The position numbers and the translations under genes are program-made. Below are positions 55,052 through 63,800 of a stretch of 64,000 nt of DNA, piece by piece. The stretch comes from Pseudobutyrivibrio ruminis (GTDB taxonomy: Bacteria > Bacillota > Clostridia > Lachnospirales > Lachnospiraceae), in contig SVER01000001.1 of assembly GCA_015057315.1 (NCBI GenBank), forward strand, positions 1-64,000, read 5' to 3'. Under the pieces are notes generated by a model. That model worked only from the letters and a program-made list of their open reading frames with translations. It ran no database searches and had not been told where the DNA came from. Every line of letters starts with the position of its first letter. Position 1 is the first letter of the stretch.

Positions 55052-55698
55052 TTACATTTTCACACGTATATAAGTCTTATGAGAATACGAATACAACAGT
55101 ATTTACGGATTTTTCGGCGGAAATTGATAACGGAGAATTTGTAATTGTAAAAGGCGCAAATGGAAGTGGTAAAACTACGCTTATTAATATGCTGCTTTTA
55201 GATGAGGCATGTGATGAGGGAAGAATCTATGTATTTGAAAAGGATATATCGAAAATACGAAGTAGAGAGATTCCTTTATATAGAAGACAGCTGGGAGTGA
55301 TTTTTCAGGATTTTAGATTGCTTAAGGAAAAAACAGTTTATGACAACATTTTATTGGCGAGAATGGTGATTGGGGCACCTAGAAAAGATTCTAAAATGCT
55401 TATTTGGAATATGGCAAAGCTCCTTGGAATTTCTGATTTGCTAAACAGATATCCATCAGAGCTTTCAGGGGGACAACAACAGAAGGTGTGCCTTGCAAGG
55501 GCCTTGATTAATAGTCCTAAAATACTTATTTGCGATGAGCCTACAGCCAACTTGGATCCAGAGGCTACGGAGGATTTGAAAAATCTGTTGGAGTTAATTC
55601 ATGCACAGGGAATTACGATTTTGTTATCTACCCATGATGCGATTTTGTATGATTGCAAGGATTCTAGAATTATAGAGATTAATAATAAGGTTTGTTAG
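55048..55698 (+). CDS. FtsE-like ABC ATPase
   Basis: A 216-residue ATPase with Walker A GANGSGKTT (from residue 36), Q-loop Gln88, signature LSGGQQQ (140-146) and Walker B ILICDEPTANLDP (from 160). Size and pattern (FQDFRLL after the Q-loop, YDNILLAR) are closest to FtsE, which with FtsX activates cell-wall hydrolases at the membrane. No FtsX-like or other permease gene is found in the window. It could borrow the chromosomal FtsX or act on one of the membrane proteins of the locus. It is translationally coupled to the STAS gene. Confidence 0.88.
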   Translation: MITFSHVYKSYENTNTTVFTDFSAEIDNGEFVIVKGANGSGKTTLINMLLLDEACDEGRIYVFEKDISKIRSREIPLYRRQLGVIFQDFRLLKEKTVYDNILLARMVIGAPRKDSKMLIWNMAKLLGISDLLNRYPSELSGGQQQKVCLARALINSPKILICDEPTANLDPEATEDLKNLLELIHAQGITILLSTHDAILYDCKDSRIIEINNKVC

Positions 55699-55722
55699 TG
55701 GGCTATCCAAGGAGAAGGATAT

Positions 55723-58020
55723 ATGAGCGATGCATATGATAATATTTTGGAACTCCATAAACTATTACCTGATGAAGAAAATGAAGTAGTGAACCAGGCA
55801 CAATTGGAAGGTAATAATAAGCAGGAGATAAGAAATTTTCCAAGAGAATATGATGCTGATTATGAGATGGATTTTGCAAGGAAAATATATAACCGGGGTG
55901 ACGTACAGATGGCTGGGAAAATAGCCCTTGCAAAGGTTTCGCATCTTTTAATCAGCTATAACAGAATGATGGATAGCAGAGCCAGGCGTGACGCAAATAT
56001 AATAGAAGCACAAGTAAAAGCTGAAGATCTTTTTTCAAAAGAAATAAAAGATATTTTTGAAAATTATGGTATCGCTGAAGAAAACTACCAAGCTGTAGTG
56101 ATAACTGTTGAACAAGAATTAGCCGAAGAAGAGGAGAAAAAGAAAGAAAAGGAAAAACAGCAGGACGAAAAGGAAGAGAAAGACGAAAAAAAAGAGAAAG
56201 AGGAAAAAGAAGAAAAGGAAAATAAGCAGGAAGAATATGATATAGATGAGCTTTCGGAAGAAGAGAAACAAAAAAGAGCAGTGAAGGATTATAAGAAAGC
56301 TAAAGTGATATACAACAATGAACTAATAAATATTTATAGTGGAGCTGAGGCTGAATATAAAAGAGATATTGCTTCAAATACAAATCTGGACAAATCTGGT
56401 GGAATATTATCAACATTGATGCTTGGAGGCAATGCACTTGGTTCAGAAGGCTATAGTTTAAAATCAGGGGACGCACTTGATCTTATGGCAGGGGGAATGT
56501 ATATAAAAAAAGTGGCTTCCAGTAAAGGTACTTTGTTTGAACAAATGGCACTTTTAGATAATGCAGTAAATACTAATGGAATTGATTTAAATAAAAAGGA
56601 AGATGATAAAGTTGAAGATGGTGAAGTTAAAGATGATGAAGGCGAAGATATAGGTAAATTATCTTTTGATGCCAATATAGGCTCTTCAATAAAGGGGGCA
56701 AAATATTCTCTTAACGATATTTTTTTTAAGGGAAGTAAGGAGGATATAGAAGATATTAATGCCTCTAGTTATAAGCAAGAAACTATGGAAGGAATCATGG
56801 CAACTGAAAAGATTTCTTTAGATTTTAAGGCAATAGAAAAAGAAAAAGCATTTAGGGTAGTAAATAATATTGAAGCCGATGAAAAGCTGTCAATCAAGGA
56901 AGCTAATGATAATAGAAAGGGAATAAGTGAGTTAAATGGAAAAAAACAAAATATAAGTTTTTATGATGAAGAAACCACTAAAATGCTTGTAGAAGATGTT
57001 GATGTTCTAAAACCTGTTCCTGGCCTTTTTGGAAAAACTAGTAATTCTTCAAGGGAGTTAATTAGATCAAAAAGACAATTATGGGAGCAAAGAATGAAGA
57101 AAATCAGAACCATTAGAAGCGCAACTAATTTGGAACTGATAGATTATAAGGCTAATAAAAAAGATGTTGACTTCAAGTCTATTCCTAGTCTAAGCGAAGA
57201 GCAGCTAAAGAAACAAAAGGATGCATTAAAGGAAAATGATAAGTCTGTTAAAAATATGATCTTTGCATATAAGACTATGGGCGCATCACCAAAGGATTTA
57301 TATCTATTTAGGCTTGCTATCATTGCATATATGATTCCAGCTGGTAAAAAGACATTGAAAGAGATATTAACAGAATCTGCTGAAGCAGGTTACTTAGGAA
57401 ATGAGGATTTGTCATCCTATGAAACTATGTACGCAACATTTTATGATGCACCTATTGAAGGCGAAGTCTATGTTAATAACTATGAGAAAGAGTCTAGCAA
57501 GCTATACAGATATAAGAATGTAAATCTTCAGGCTGAAAATACTGAGAGCAAAGATGAAAAAGAAAAACGCCTGGCTGAAAAATGGAAAGTAAATGACGAA
57601 ATTGTAGAGAGTGAAGAGGAGGATAAAGAAGAAGTAGCAGAAATTGAAATAGCACAAAATCAAAGTGAAGAAATAAATCTAGGTGAAGAGGGTAAGCTAG
57701 GGGAAAAAAATGAGGTTAATGTAGATAGGCAGGAACAGGGAAATGAAATAAATGCAGATGTAAAACCACAAGATAAGCAGAAACACCCTGTTGAAACAAT
57801 CATAAAAAAATTTGTAAGTAATGGTCAAAGGCAAAATGATGAACCGGTAAAAATATTCAAGGATTTAAGTGTGATAATTACTGAAAAAAGACTGGAGTTT
57901 GGATTGACTGAAGATGATATTTCATTATTAGAAGGACATTTAAAGGATGAAAGCAAAATGTTTAAAAATGGTTTGCTTAGGATAATAAGAAAAGTTGTTG
58001 AAGAAAATAAAGAAAAATAA
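55723..58020 (+). CDS. Large charged coiled-coil protein of unknown function
   Basis: A 765-residue cytoplasmic protein with no recognised family. Residues about 135-190 are an almost pure Glu/Lys tract with predicted coiled coil. Other parts are helical, and the region about 590-690 is again acidic. A Gly-rich patch near 225-265 (LMLGGNALGSEGYSL, DLMAGGMYIKK) and a helical C-terminal domain (about 685-765) are the only ordered-looking pieces. AAGGAGAAGG precedes the ATG. It closes the plus-strand run before the minus-strand kinase. Cargo, effector or assembly scaffold are open possibilities. Confidence 0.68.
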   Translation: MSDAYDNILELHKLLPDEENEVVNQAQLEGNNKQEIRNFPREYDADYEMDFARKIYNRGDVQMAGKIALAKVSHLLISYNRMMDSRARRDANIIEAQVKAEDLFSKEIKDIFENYGIAEENYQAVVITVEQELAEEEEKKKEKEKQQDEKEEKDEKKEKEEKEEKENKQEEYDIDELSEEEKQKRAVKDYKKAKVIYNNELINIYSGAEAEYKRDIASNTNLDKSGGILSTLMLGGNALGSEGYSLKSGDALDLMAGGMYIKKVASSKGTLFEQMALLDNAVNTNGIDLNKKEDDKVEDGEVKDDEGEDIGKLSFDANIGSSIKGAKYSLNDIFFKGSKEDIEDINASSYKQETMEGIMATEKISLDFKAIEKEKAFRVVNNIEADEKLSIKEANDNRKGISELNGKKQNISFYDEETTKMLVEDVDVLKPVPGLFGKTSNSSRELIRSKRQLWEQRMKKIRTIRSATNLELIDYKANKKDVDFKSIPSLSEEQLKKQKDALKENDKSVKNMIFAYKTMGASPKDLYLFRLAIIAYMIPAGKKTLKEILTESAEAGYLGNEDLSSYETMYATFYDAPIEGEVYVNNYEKESSKLYRYKNVNLQAENTESKDEKEKRLAEKWKVNDEIVESEEEDKEEVAEIEIAQNQSEEINLGEEGKLGEKNEVNVDRQEQGNEINADVKPQDKQKHPVETIIKKFVSNGQRQNDEPVKIFKDLSVIITEKRLEFGLTEDDISLLEGHLKDESKMFKNGLLRIIRKVVEENKEK

Positions 58021-58053
58021 CCTGGCAAATATTATTAGCTAATATTTGCCAGG
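58021..58053. terminator. Hairpin between convergent genes
   Basis: CCTGGCAAATATT and AATATTTGCCAGG form a perfect 13-bp stem with a 7-nt loop. On the minus strand it is followed by a T-rich stretch, so it best serves the kinase gene, though the stem can act on both strands. Confidence 0.75.
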
Positions 58054-58068
58054 TAGATTATCTAAAAA

Positions 58069-58977
58069 CTATGTGGTTGGAAGCTGGATATATATTCCCA
58101 TTCCGGCACCGGAATTACTCTTTGCATAAATGGTTCCACCATAGTAGGTGACAATAGCTTTTGCCTGGAATAGACCAAGACCATTACCACTGATTCGATT
58201 AGAACCCTGGTAGTTAAGTTCAAAAATATGCTTGGTTTCCTCTGGGGCAAGGCCATCGCCATTATCCTTACATACAACAAATATATCATCAGCAACGGAA
58301 GATATGGTAATAATAAGGCTACCACGACGATTCATATATTTGATAGAGTTATCAATAATGTTTCTAAACAAAATGCGAATTAGATTTGCATCAGCCTTTA
58401 CTAAAAGGGATTCTTCTGTTGAAGAAATAGTTAAGGATAAACCAGCCTGAATAGCCTCATCGTGAAATTCCTTAGCTACAGTTTTTGCAACATCAATTAT
58501 ATTGATAGTTGTGGACATGGATTTTTCAGGTAAGTAAGAAGGTAGGACACTTAGTTCTAATTCATCATCAGTGTTATTTGATTTAGTTTCAAGTGCTGCC
58601 TTTTTAGCATCATCAACTGCATGATTTAGCTCAGCTATTTTTTCTTTGAGCTTAACAATTTCCATGTTGTCAGAAACGATTTGTTCCTCAAGAGAAGTGG
58701 TTGAATCAATTTTTTCCTTAAGCTGGTTTTTTAAGGATTCAGTTTCCTCTCGCCATTGAGTTTTTATATTTTGTATTCTCTCAACATAATCTTCAATTTC
58801 CTCTTCAGAGGTATCTTTCTTTAGGTTGGAAAATAAAGCAAAAAGCATAAGCGTAATGCTATGCAGTATGAAGAAAACTAAGAAAACTGTTGAGCTTGCA
58901 GAAAAAAATGAATATAACGTGATAACGTAAAAAATCAATGCCGAAACAAGTAAGAATCTTTTGAAAGTATCAAACAT
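58069..58977 (-). CDS. Sensor histidine kinase-like protein lacking a clear H box
   Basis: A 302-residue protein with two membrane helices at the N-terminus (about 7-45) with almost no outside loop, then a long coiled coil (about 55-125). A HATPase domain follows with N box (NIIDNSIKYMNR), G1 (CKDNGDGLAP) and G2 (GNGLGLFQAKAIV). The usual phospho-acceptor motif (SHELRTP) before the ATPase part is absent, so autophosphorylation on a typical His is doubtful. It is the only minus-strand gene in the CIS locus and has no regulator gene next to it. It may be a regulatory ATP-binding sensor for the particle. Confidence 0.8.
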   Translation of the reverse strand: MFDTFKRFLLVSALIFYVITLYSFFSASSTVFLVFFILHSITLMLFALFSNLKKDTSEEEIEDYVERIQNIKTQWREETESLKNQLKEKIDSTTSLEEQIVSDNMEIVKLKEKIAELNHAVDDAKKAALETKSNNTDDELELSVLPSYLPEKSMSTTINIIDVAKTVAKEFHDEAIQAGLSLTISSTEESLLVKADANLIRILFRNIIDNSIKYMNRRGSLIITISSVADDIFVVCKDNGDGLAPEETKHIFELNYQGSNRISGNGLGLFQAKAIVTYYGGTIYAKSNSGAGMGIYIQLPTT

Positions 58978-59067
58978 ATTTGAGCTCCTTATATAAATGA
59001 ACAGATATTTATATCAATAAAATAATAATATCAGACATTAAAATTGTTATCAAGAAAGAGTGAGATT

Positions 59068-59316
59068 ATGAAATTTACAGATCGAGTCATTGATGGTGCT
59101 AATGAAAAAAGGCGTGAAGCCCAGAAGAAAAAGGAAATAAATTACTATGACGATTTAAATGGTACTGAGATGGGCTATGCTTATGATAACCCGCCTAAAT
59201 CTATAAATTTAAATACAGATAAAAGTATTTATGATAAAGCAGATGATACGTCCATTAATACAATGAAAAGTATTTTTGATAAAACAGCAGTTTTTCATGT
59301 TGACCCTAACAATTAA
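59068..59316 (+). CDS. Small CIS-locus protein of unknown function
   Basis: An 82-residue hydrophilic protein starting at the ATG at 59068. It is Lys/Glu-rich at the front (VIDGANEKRREAQKKKEI) and Asp/Asn/Thr-rich behind, with two similar short segments (DKSIYDKADD and MKSIFDKTAV). No fold can be assigned. It lies 12 bp upstream of the first AAA+ gene and could be its adaptor or substrate tag. Confidence 0.65.
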   Translation: MKFTDRVIDGANEKRREAQKKKEINYYDDLNGTEMGYAYDNPPKSINLNTDKSIYDKADDTSINTMKSIFDKTAVFHVDPNN

Positions 59317-59328
59317 GGAGGCGTTACC

Positions 59329-61674
59329 GTGGCAGATAATAATATTTTTTCAAGCTATGATGAATATATGAAGAATATTTTTGATTGTGTTAACAGATGC
59401 CTTAGTGTTTATCTGGAAAACATGAAATCCACCTTTTCTAATGGTCAGGGTGGGTTTAAAAATGTTCTTTATCCCGATTTGGAAATAGCTGCGGACGCAG
59501 CAGCAGAGCATGTTAGTAGGTTTCAAAGCGAATATAGTAGCATAGATGATGACTATGATGAAGCTTTTGATGAGAAAGTCGATGATGAAGACTACGATGA
59601 GGATGAAGACGACTATGATGAAGATGATGAAGAATTGTTTTCGTTACTTGGAGTCTTTAGCGCATCTAATGTGGATTTTGACGACCAAAAGTCTATAGCT
59701 GAAGACATAAATGTTACAGAGCGTCTTATTGAAATACAGGAAAAGGCCAGGCTTACAGCAGAGGCTGGTATAGATATGCCATTTTATAATCTATGCAAAA
59801 AAATGGAATTTGACCCATTCACTATTTTTTGTTTTGCCTGTGGAATCCTTTCATCAACACAGACAGATTATGCTGGCATATTCCAGATTGTAAATGAAAA
59901 TGGAAACCTGATGAATCCTACTATTGAATCAGCAGGACGTCTTTATTACGGTCAAAAATATTCTATCACTGGTGCCTACGGGGATATGTCTATTTGCTTA
60001 GAGCAGCTACTACCTATTTTGGATCTTAGGGTAGTGCCATCTATGCCATTTTCAACAGTAGTTTCACCAGACAAGCGAATTATTGATTACCTGTTTGGTA
60101 GAGACCGTATGAAAATAGATGAAAACTATATTAGATTTATGAGAATGCTTACAAAGGATGGAGAAAAGCTTGATGAAATTCTTTGTAATGAGAATGTGCT
60201 AAAAGCTATGAAAATAGCCTATAAGGATGGTAGTAAGCTATTCTCTTATCATGGAGATGAAGGCTCAGGACGAAAGTTTTTTATTAGAAAGTTCTGTGAA
60301 GAAAATGGTATGCGTGCCATCACTGTAAACTGTAAAAAGCTGTTTGTTTATGATTATTCCTATGTAGAAAAGGCAATCTGGGCTGTTACCAGAGAATGTA
60401 TTCTTACTGATGCCTGTTGTGTACTTGAAGAGCTTCAGTATAGAGAAGAGGAGAAGGAAAAGTTTTTTGGTTATATGGATCTTTTCTTCACCAAGCTTAC
60501 GGAAAAAGGAATTATCGTATTTGCCAATTCCAAGGAAACTATTAATTTTAAAGAGATTACAAAAGAGCAGATTACACTGCTTGAGCTGCCGGCTCCTGCT
60601 ATTGATGGAAGAATTGCCTGCTGGAATTACTATTCCAAGGGCTATGAATTTGGTGAGGATGTTGATTTCTTTGAGATGGCAACCAAGTTTTTGTTTACCC
60701 CTGGCAAGATTAAAGATGCCATTACCTATGGCAAGTCCCTTGCGGTAATGGACCAGATGAAGGAAATCAATAGAGCTACTCTTTTTAAAAGCTGTAATGC
60801 CCAAATGTCATCTGAGCTTTCTGCCAAGGCTACCCGTGTGGAGGCTAAATTTGGATTTGACGATATTGTAATGAACAAAGACCAAAGAGAGCAGATTAGC
60901 CATGCTATAGAACAAATGAATAACAGAAAACAGGTCTATGAGGATTGGAATTACATGAAAAAATATCCTTATGGTAGAGGCCTGACAGTTTTACTATATG
61001 GAGCTCCTGGTACTGGTAAATCAATGATGGCTCAGGTTCTTGCACATGAGCTTAATCTGGAGCTATACAGGGTAGATATTTCTAAGGTTGTAGATAAGTA
61101 TGTTGGTGAAACAGAAAAATCTCTGTCTATGATTTTTAGAGAAGCAAAAAAGTGTAATGTAGTTTTGTTCTTTGATGAGTGCGATACCATCTTTGCAAAA
61201 AGAGCAGATGATGGTGGCTCTAATCAGGCATCTGCCAATAATAAGACAGCCCTTCTGTTGCAGGAAATGGAAGCTTATGACGGTGTATGTGTACTGGCAA
61301 CTAACTATAAGCATAATATAGACCCTGCATTCTTTAGAAGAATGAAATATATTGTTGAATTCCAGTTCCCTAACGAGGACACCAGAGAGATGCTTTGGAA
61401 AACTACTGTGCCTAAGACAACACCACTTGGGGATGATGTCGATTTTAGATTTATAGCCGAGAAGTTTGAGTTTGCCGGTGGTAATATCAAAAACTGTGTT
61501 TTAAATGCAGCATTCCTTGCTGCCGAGGATAAAACAGCAGATGGTAAGGTATGGATGCGCCATTACCTAAAGGCTATTCAGTACGAATTTGTAAAAGTAG
61601 GACGTGTATTTACCAGAGCCGATTTTGAACCATACGCTGATATGATTTTTGGAGAGGTGGAGGATGAATACTAA
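59329..61674 (+). CDS. AAA+ ATPase with degenerate first and active second module
   Basis: A 781-residue cytoplasmic ATPase of the Afp15-like group found in nearly all eCIS loci. It starts at GTG with AAGGAGG upstream. After an acidic tract (about 70-105, mostly Asp/Glu/Tyr), a first AAA-like module has a corrupted P-loop (GDEGSGRK, from 309). The C-terminal module is intact: GAPGTGKS (558-565), FFDECD, sensor ATNYKHNIDPAFFRRM. The pore-loop region reads YRVDISKVVDKYVGETEKSL. Family members are needed for assembly of functional particles. The stop overlaps the next AAA+ gene. Confidence 0.9.
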   Translation: MADNNIFSSYDEYMKNIFDCVNRCLSVYLENMKSTFSNGQGGFKNVLYPDLEIAADAAAEHVSRFQSEYSSIDDDYDEAFDEKVDDEDYDEDEDDYDEDDEELFSLLGVFSASNVDFDDQKSIAEDINVTERLIEIQEKARLTAEAGIDMPFYNLCKKMEFDPFTIFCFACGILSSTQTDYAGIFQIVNENGNLMNPTIESAGRLYYGQKYSITGAYGDMSICLEQLLPILDLRVVPSMPFSTVVSPDKRIIDYLFGRDRMKIDENYIRFMRMLTKDGEKLDEILCNENVLKAMKIAYKDGSKLFSYHGDEGSGRKFFIRKFCEENGMRAITVNCKKLFVYDYSYVEKAIWAVTRECILTDACCVLEELQYREEEKEKFFGYMDLFFTKLTEKGIIVFANSKETINFKEITKEQITLLELPAPAIDGRIACWNYYSKGYEFGEDVDFFEMATKFLFTPGKIKDAITYGKSLAVMDQMKEINRATLFKSCNAQMSSELSAKATRVEAKFGFDDIVMNKDQREQISHAIEQMNNRKQVYEDWNYMKKYPYGRGLTVLLYGAPGTGKSMMAQVLAHELNLELYRVDISKVVDKYVGETEKSLSMIFREAKKCNVVLFFDECDTIFAKRADDGGSNQASANNKTALLLQEMEAYDGVCVLATNYKHNIDPAFFRRMKYIVEFQFPNEDTREMLWKTTVPKTTPLGDDVDFRFIAEKFEFAGGNIKNCVLNAAFLAAEDKTADGKVWMRHYLKAIQYEFVKVGRVFTRADFEPYADMIFGEVEDEY

Positions 61675-63709
61675 AGAACAGACATTGGCTGGCTTCTTTA
61701 GGGATAAAGAGGAAGAAGCTGAGTATGCCCTTTCATTTATAAATGCCCTAACAGTGGCCTCTGATAGTGAACCCAAAATTTGTAGAGAGCTTTTTTCTGA
61801 TTTTATTACAAGATGTGAGCTTACCATAAAAAGTAAAAAGGATTATCCTCTTTCAAAAATACTGTGGGTAGGTATGCTAGAGCCCATTGAATGGCTGGCT
61901 TTTTTGCTGGCATGGTTTTCTGCGGTTAACGGGAGCATTGAATTAGCACTTTCAAAAAGTACCTTAAGCCCAGACAAATCCTCAGTGCCAACTGCCAGAC
62001 TATGCCTGGATTTAGCTTCTATGTTTCTTGAAGATGATGAAATAGATTCAAAAATATTATTTGATAAGGATTCATTTTTGAATAGAGTACTGTTTGAACA
62101 AAATGTGGGGCAATCCAGTAGTGAATTAAACACTCCTTTAGTTTTAAGACATGAAGCATTGCTCTATATCCAGGGCAATGGGGAGACTTTAGGGGATATT
62201 TCTTTATGCGCAAATTATTTATGCTCTAATGATTCTAATTGTAATATCCATAAATCTGAAGAAAAAGAACTGTTAAATATCTTTTTAAGCAGTGGCTCTT
62301 CAGATGTTGATTCCGTTGTTTTTTTAGTTGGGGAAAAAGGAATAGGAAAGCGCTTTTTAGTTAAGCGCCTGCTTAATCATATTCAAAAAAAGGCACTTAG
62401 CGTAGATGTAAGCAGATTGCTATCCTTTTCAGAGAAAAATAGAAACGCTATTCTTTCTGATATAGCAGTAAAGCTGGTTTTAAATAATTGTATTTTATAT
62501 TTATATAATCTGCCATCTGATAGAAGCCGGTTTTCAGAAGTAAGGTACATGTTTGCTCTTTTGCAAAGCTATTTTTCGGTAATAATTGTAGGAACAGAAA
62601 ATAAACCTACAAAGGAAATAGAAGCCATGGTAACGGGGAAATGTTATCAGGTGCAGCTAACTGAACCAGGCTGTGAAGATATGAAATTAATCTGGCAGGA
62701 GGCTACTAATTATTATGGTAGCACCTTTGCTGCTGATATAGATGTGGATGAGCTGGTATCTAAATACTTTCTTAATGCAGGTAGGATATTTGACAGTGTT
62801 TTAGGGGCATTGCCATTTGCTAAAGATAAGCAGATTGACAAGAAGTCCATAGAAAAAAGCATTCGTTCAATATGTGCAGCCTCATTTGGAGATATTGCAA
62901 AGCGAATAACAAGTCCATTTACATGGGATGATTTAAAAATAGAAGGAGACAGTAAAAAGCTACTTGAACTGGCATGCAATAGGGTTAAATGCAAAAGCAG
63001 GGTAAATGATGAGTTTGGCTTTGGGCCTAAGCTTCCTTATGGCAAAGGCCTTGCAATTGTACTTTACGGCCCACCTGGAACTGGCAAGACAATGGCAGCA
63101 TCAGTGCTTGCCAATGAACTGTCACTGGATTTGTACAGGATAGATTTATCCCAGATATCCAGCAAATATATTGGCGAAACAGAAAAGAACCTAGGGGCAT
63201 TGTTTGAGGCTGCAAGAAATTCCAATGGGATACTGTTTTTTGATGAGGCAGACTCATTGTTTTCAAAACGTACCCAAGTGGCTTCATCCAATGATAAGCA
63301 TGCCAATGCAGAAACAGCATATCTTTTGCAGAAAATAGAAGAGTATCCGGGAGTATCAATTCTTGCTACAAATAATCTGCAGAATTTTGATGTGGCGTTC
63401 AAACGAAGAATGACTTACATCATACCAATAGGTATGCCGGATGAAAAGACAAGAGAAGAATTGTGGAAAGGGGCATTCCCAGACAAGGCACCTCTTGCAG
63501 CAGATGTAAACTTTAGTATTTTAGCTGAATCAATAGAAATAAGTGGAAGCAGTATAAAAAATTCGGCTATAGAGGCAGCCTATAGGGCTGCTGCCGAAAA
63601 TAGAAAAATAACCATGAATGATATTCTTGATGCTGTTGATTTGGAATGTATGAAAAATGGCATGATAGGTGTGAAAAATGAAGTAATGTCTAAATTAGTA
63701 ACAGGATAA
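61664..63709 (+). CDS. Second AAA+ ATPase, paralogue of the first
   Basis: A 681-residue paralogue of the preceding ATPase without the acidic tract. The ATG at 61664 has GGTGGAGG upstream and overlaps the previous gene by 11 bp. The first module keeps GEKGIGKR (from 223), again altered from a classic P-loop. The second is complete: GPPGTGKT (469-476), FFDEADSLFSKR, ATNNLQNFDVAFKRRM. The tight coupling of two unequal copies suggests a hetero-oligomeric ring. This is the last gene of the CIS locus. Confidence 0.9.
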   Translation: MNTKEQTLAGFFRDKEEEAEYALSFINALTVASDSEPKICRELFSDFITRCELTIKSKKDYPLSKILWVGMLEPIEWLAFLLAWFSAVNGSIELALSKSTLSPDKSSVPTARLCLDLASMFLEDDEIDSKILFDKDSFLNRVLFEQNVGQSSSELNTPLVLRHEALLYIQGNGETLGDISLCANYLCSNDSNCNIHKSEEKELLNIFLSSGSSDVDSVVFLVGEKGIGKRFLVKRLLNHIQKKALSVDVSRLLSFSEKNRNAILSDIAVKLVLNNCILYLYNLPSDRSRFSEVRYMFALLQSYFSVIIVGTENKPTKEIEAMVTGKCYQVQLTEPGCEDMKLIWQEATNYYGSTFAADIDVDELVSKYFLNAGRIFDSVLGALPFAKDKQIDKKSIEKSIRSICAASFGDIAKRITSPFTWDDLKIEGDSKKLLELACNRVKCKSRVNDEFGFGPKLPYGKGLAIVLYGPPGTGKTMAASVLANELSLDLYRIDLSQISSKYIGETEKNLGALFEAARNSNGILFFDEADSLFSKRTQVASSNDKHANAETAYLLQKIEEYPGVSILATNNLQNFDVAFKRRMTYIIPIGMPDEKTREELWKGAFPDKAPLAADVNFSILAESIEISGSSIKNSAIEAAYRAAAENRKITMNDILDAVDLECMKNGMIGVKNEVMSKLVTG

Positions 63710-63733
63710 GCAAATATTTCTAAAAACAGCTGA

Positions 63734-63752
63734 CTATGTTATCATAACATAG
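63734..63752. promoter_or_regulatory. Operator-like palindrome
   Basis: CTATGTTATCATAACATAG is a perfect 9-1-9 inverted repeat in the 91-bp gap between the AAA+ gene and the last gene. It has no T tract, so it looks more like a repressor-binding site than a terminator. Confidence 0.5.
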
Positions 63753-63800
63753 GTAAATATTACCAACACTCATCTTAAAATATTGGGAGGACATAGTTTT

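Noticed and set aside
19345-63709. Prophage or canonical T6SS interpretation of the contractile locus
   Set aside because: No capsid, portal, terminase, holin or integrase, and no TssJ/L/M, TssB/C pair or ClpV; DUF4255, DUF4280, CIS_tube and Afp15-like genes fit eCIS.
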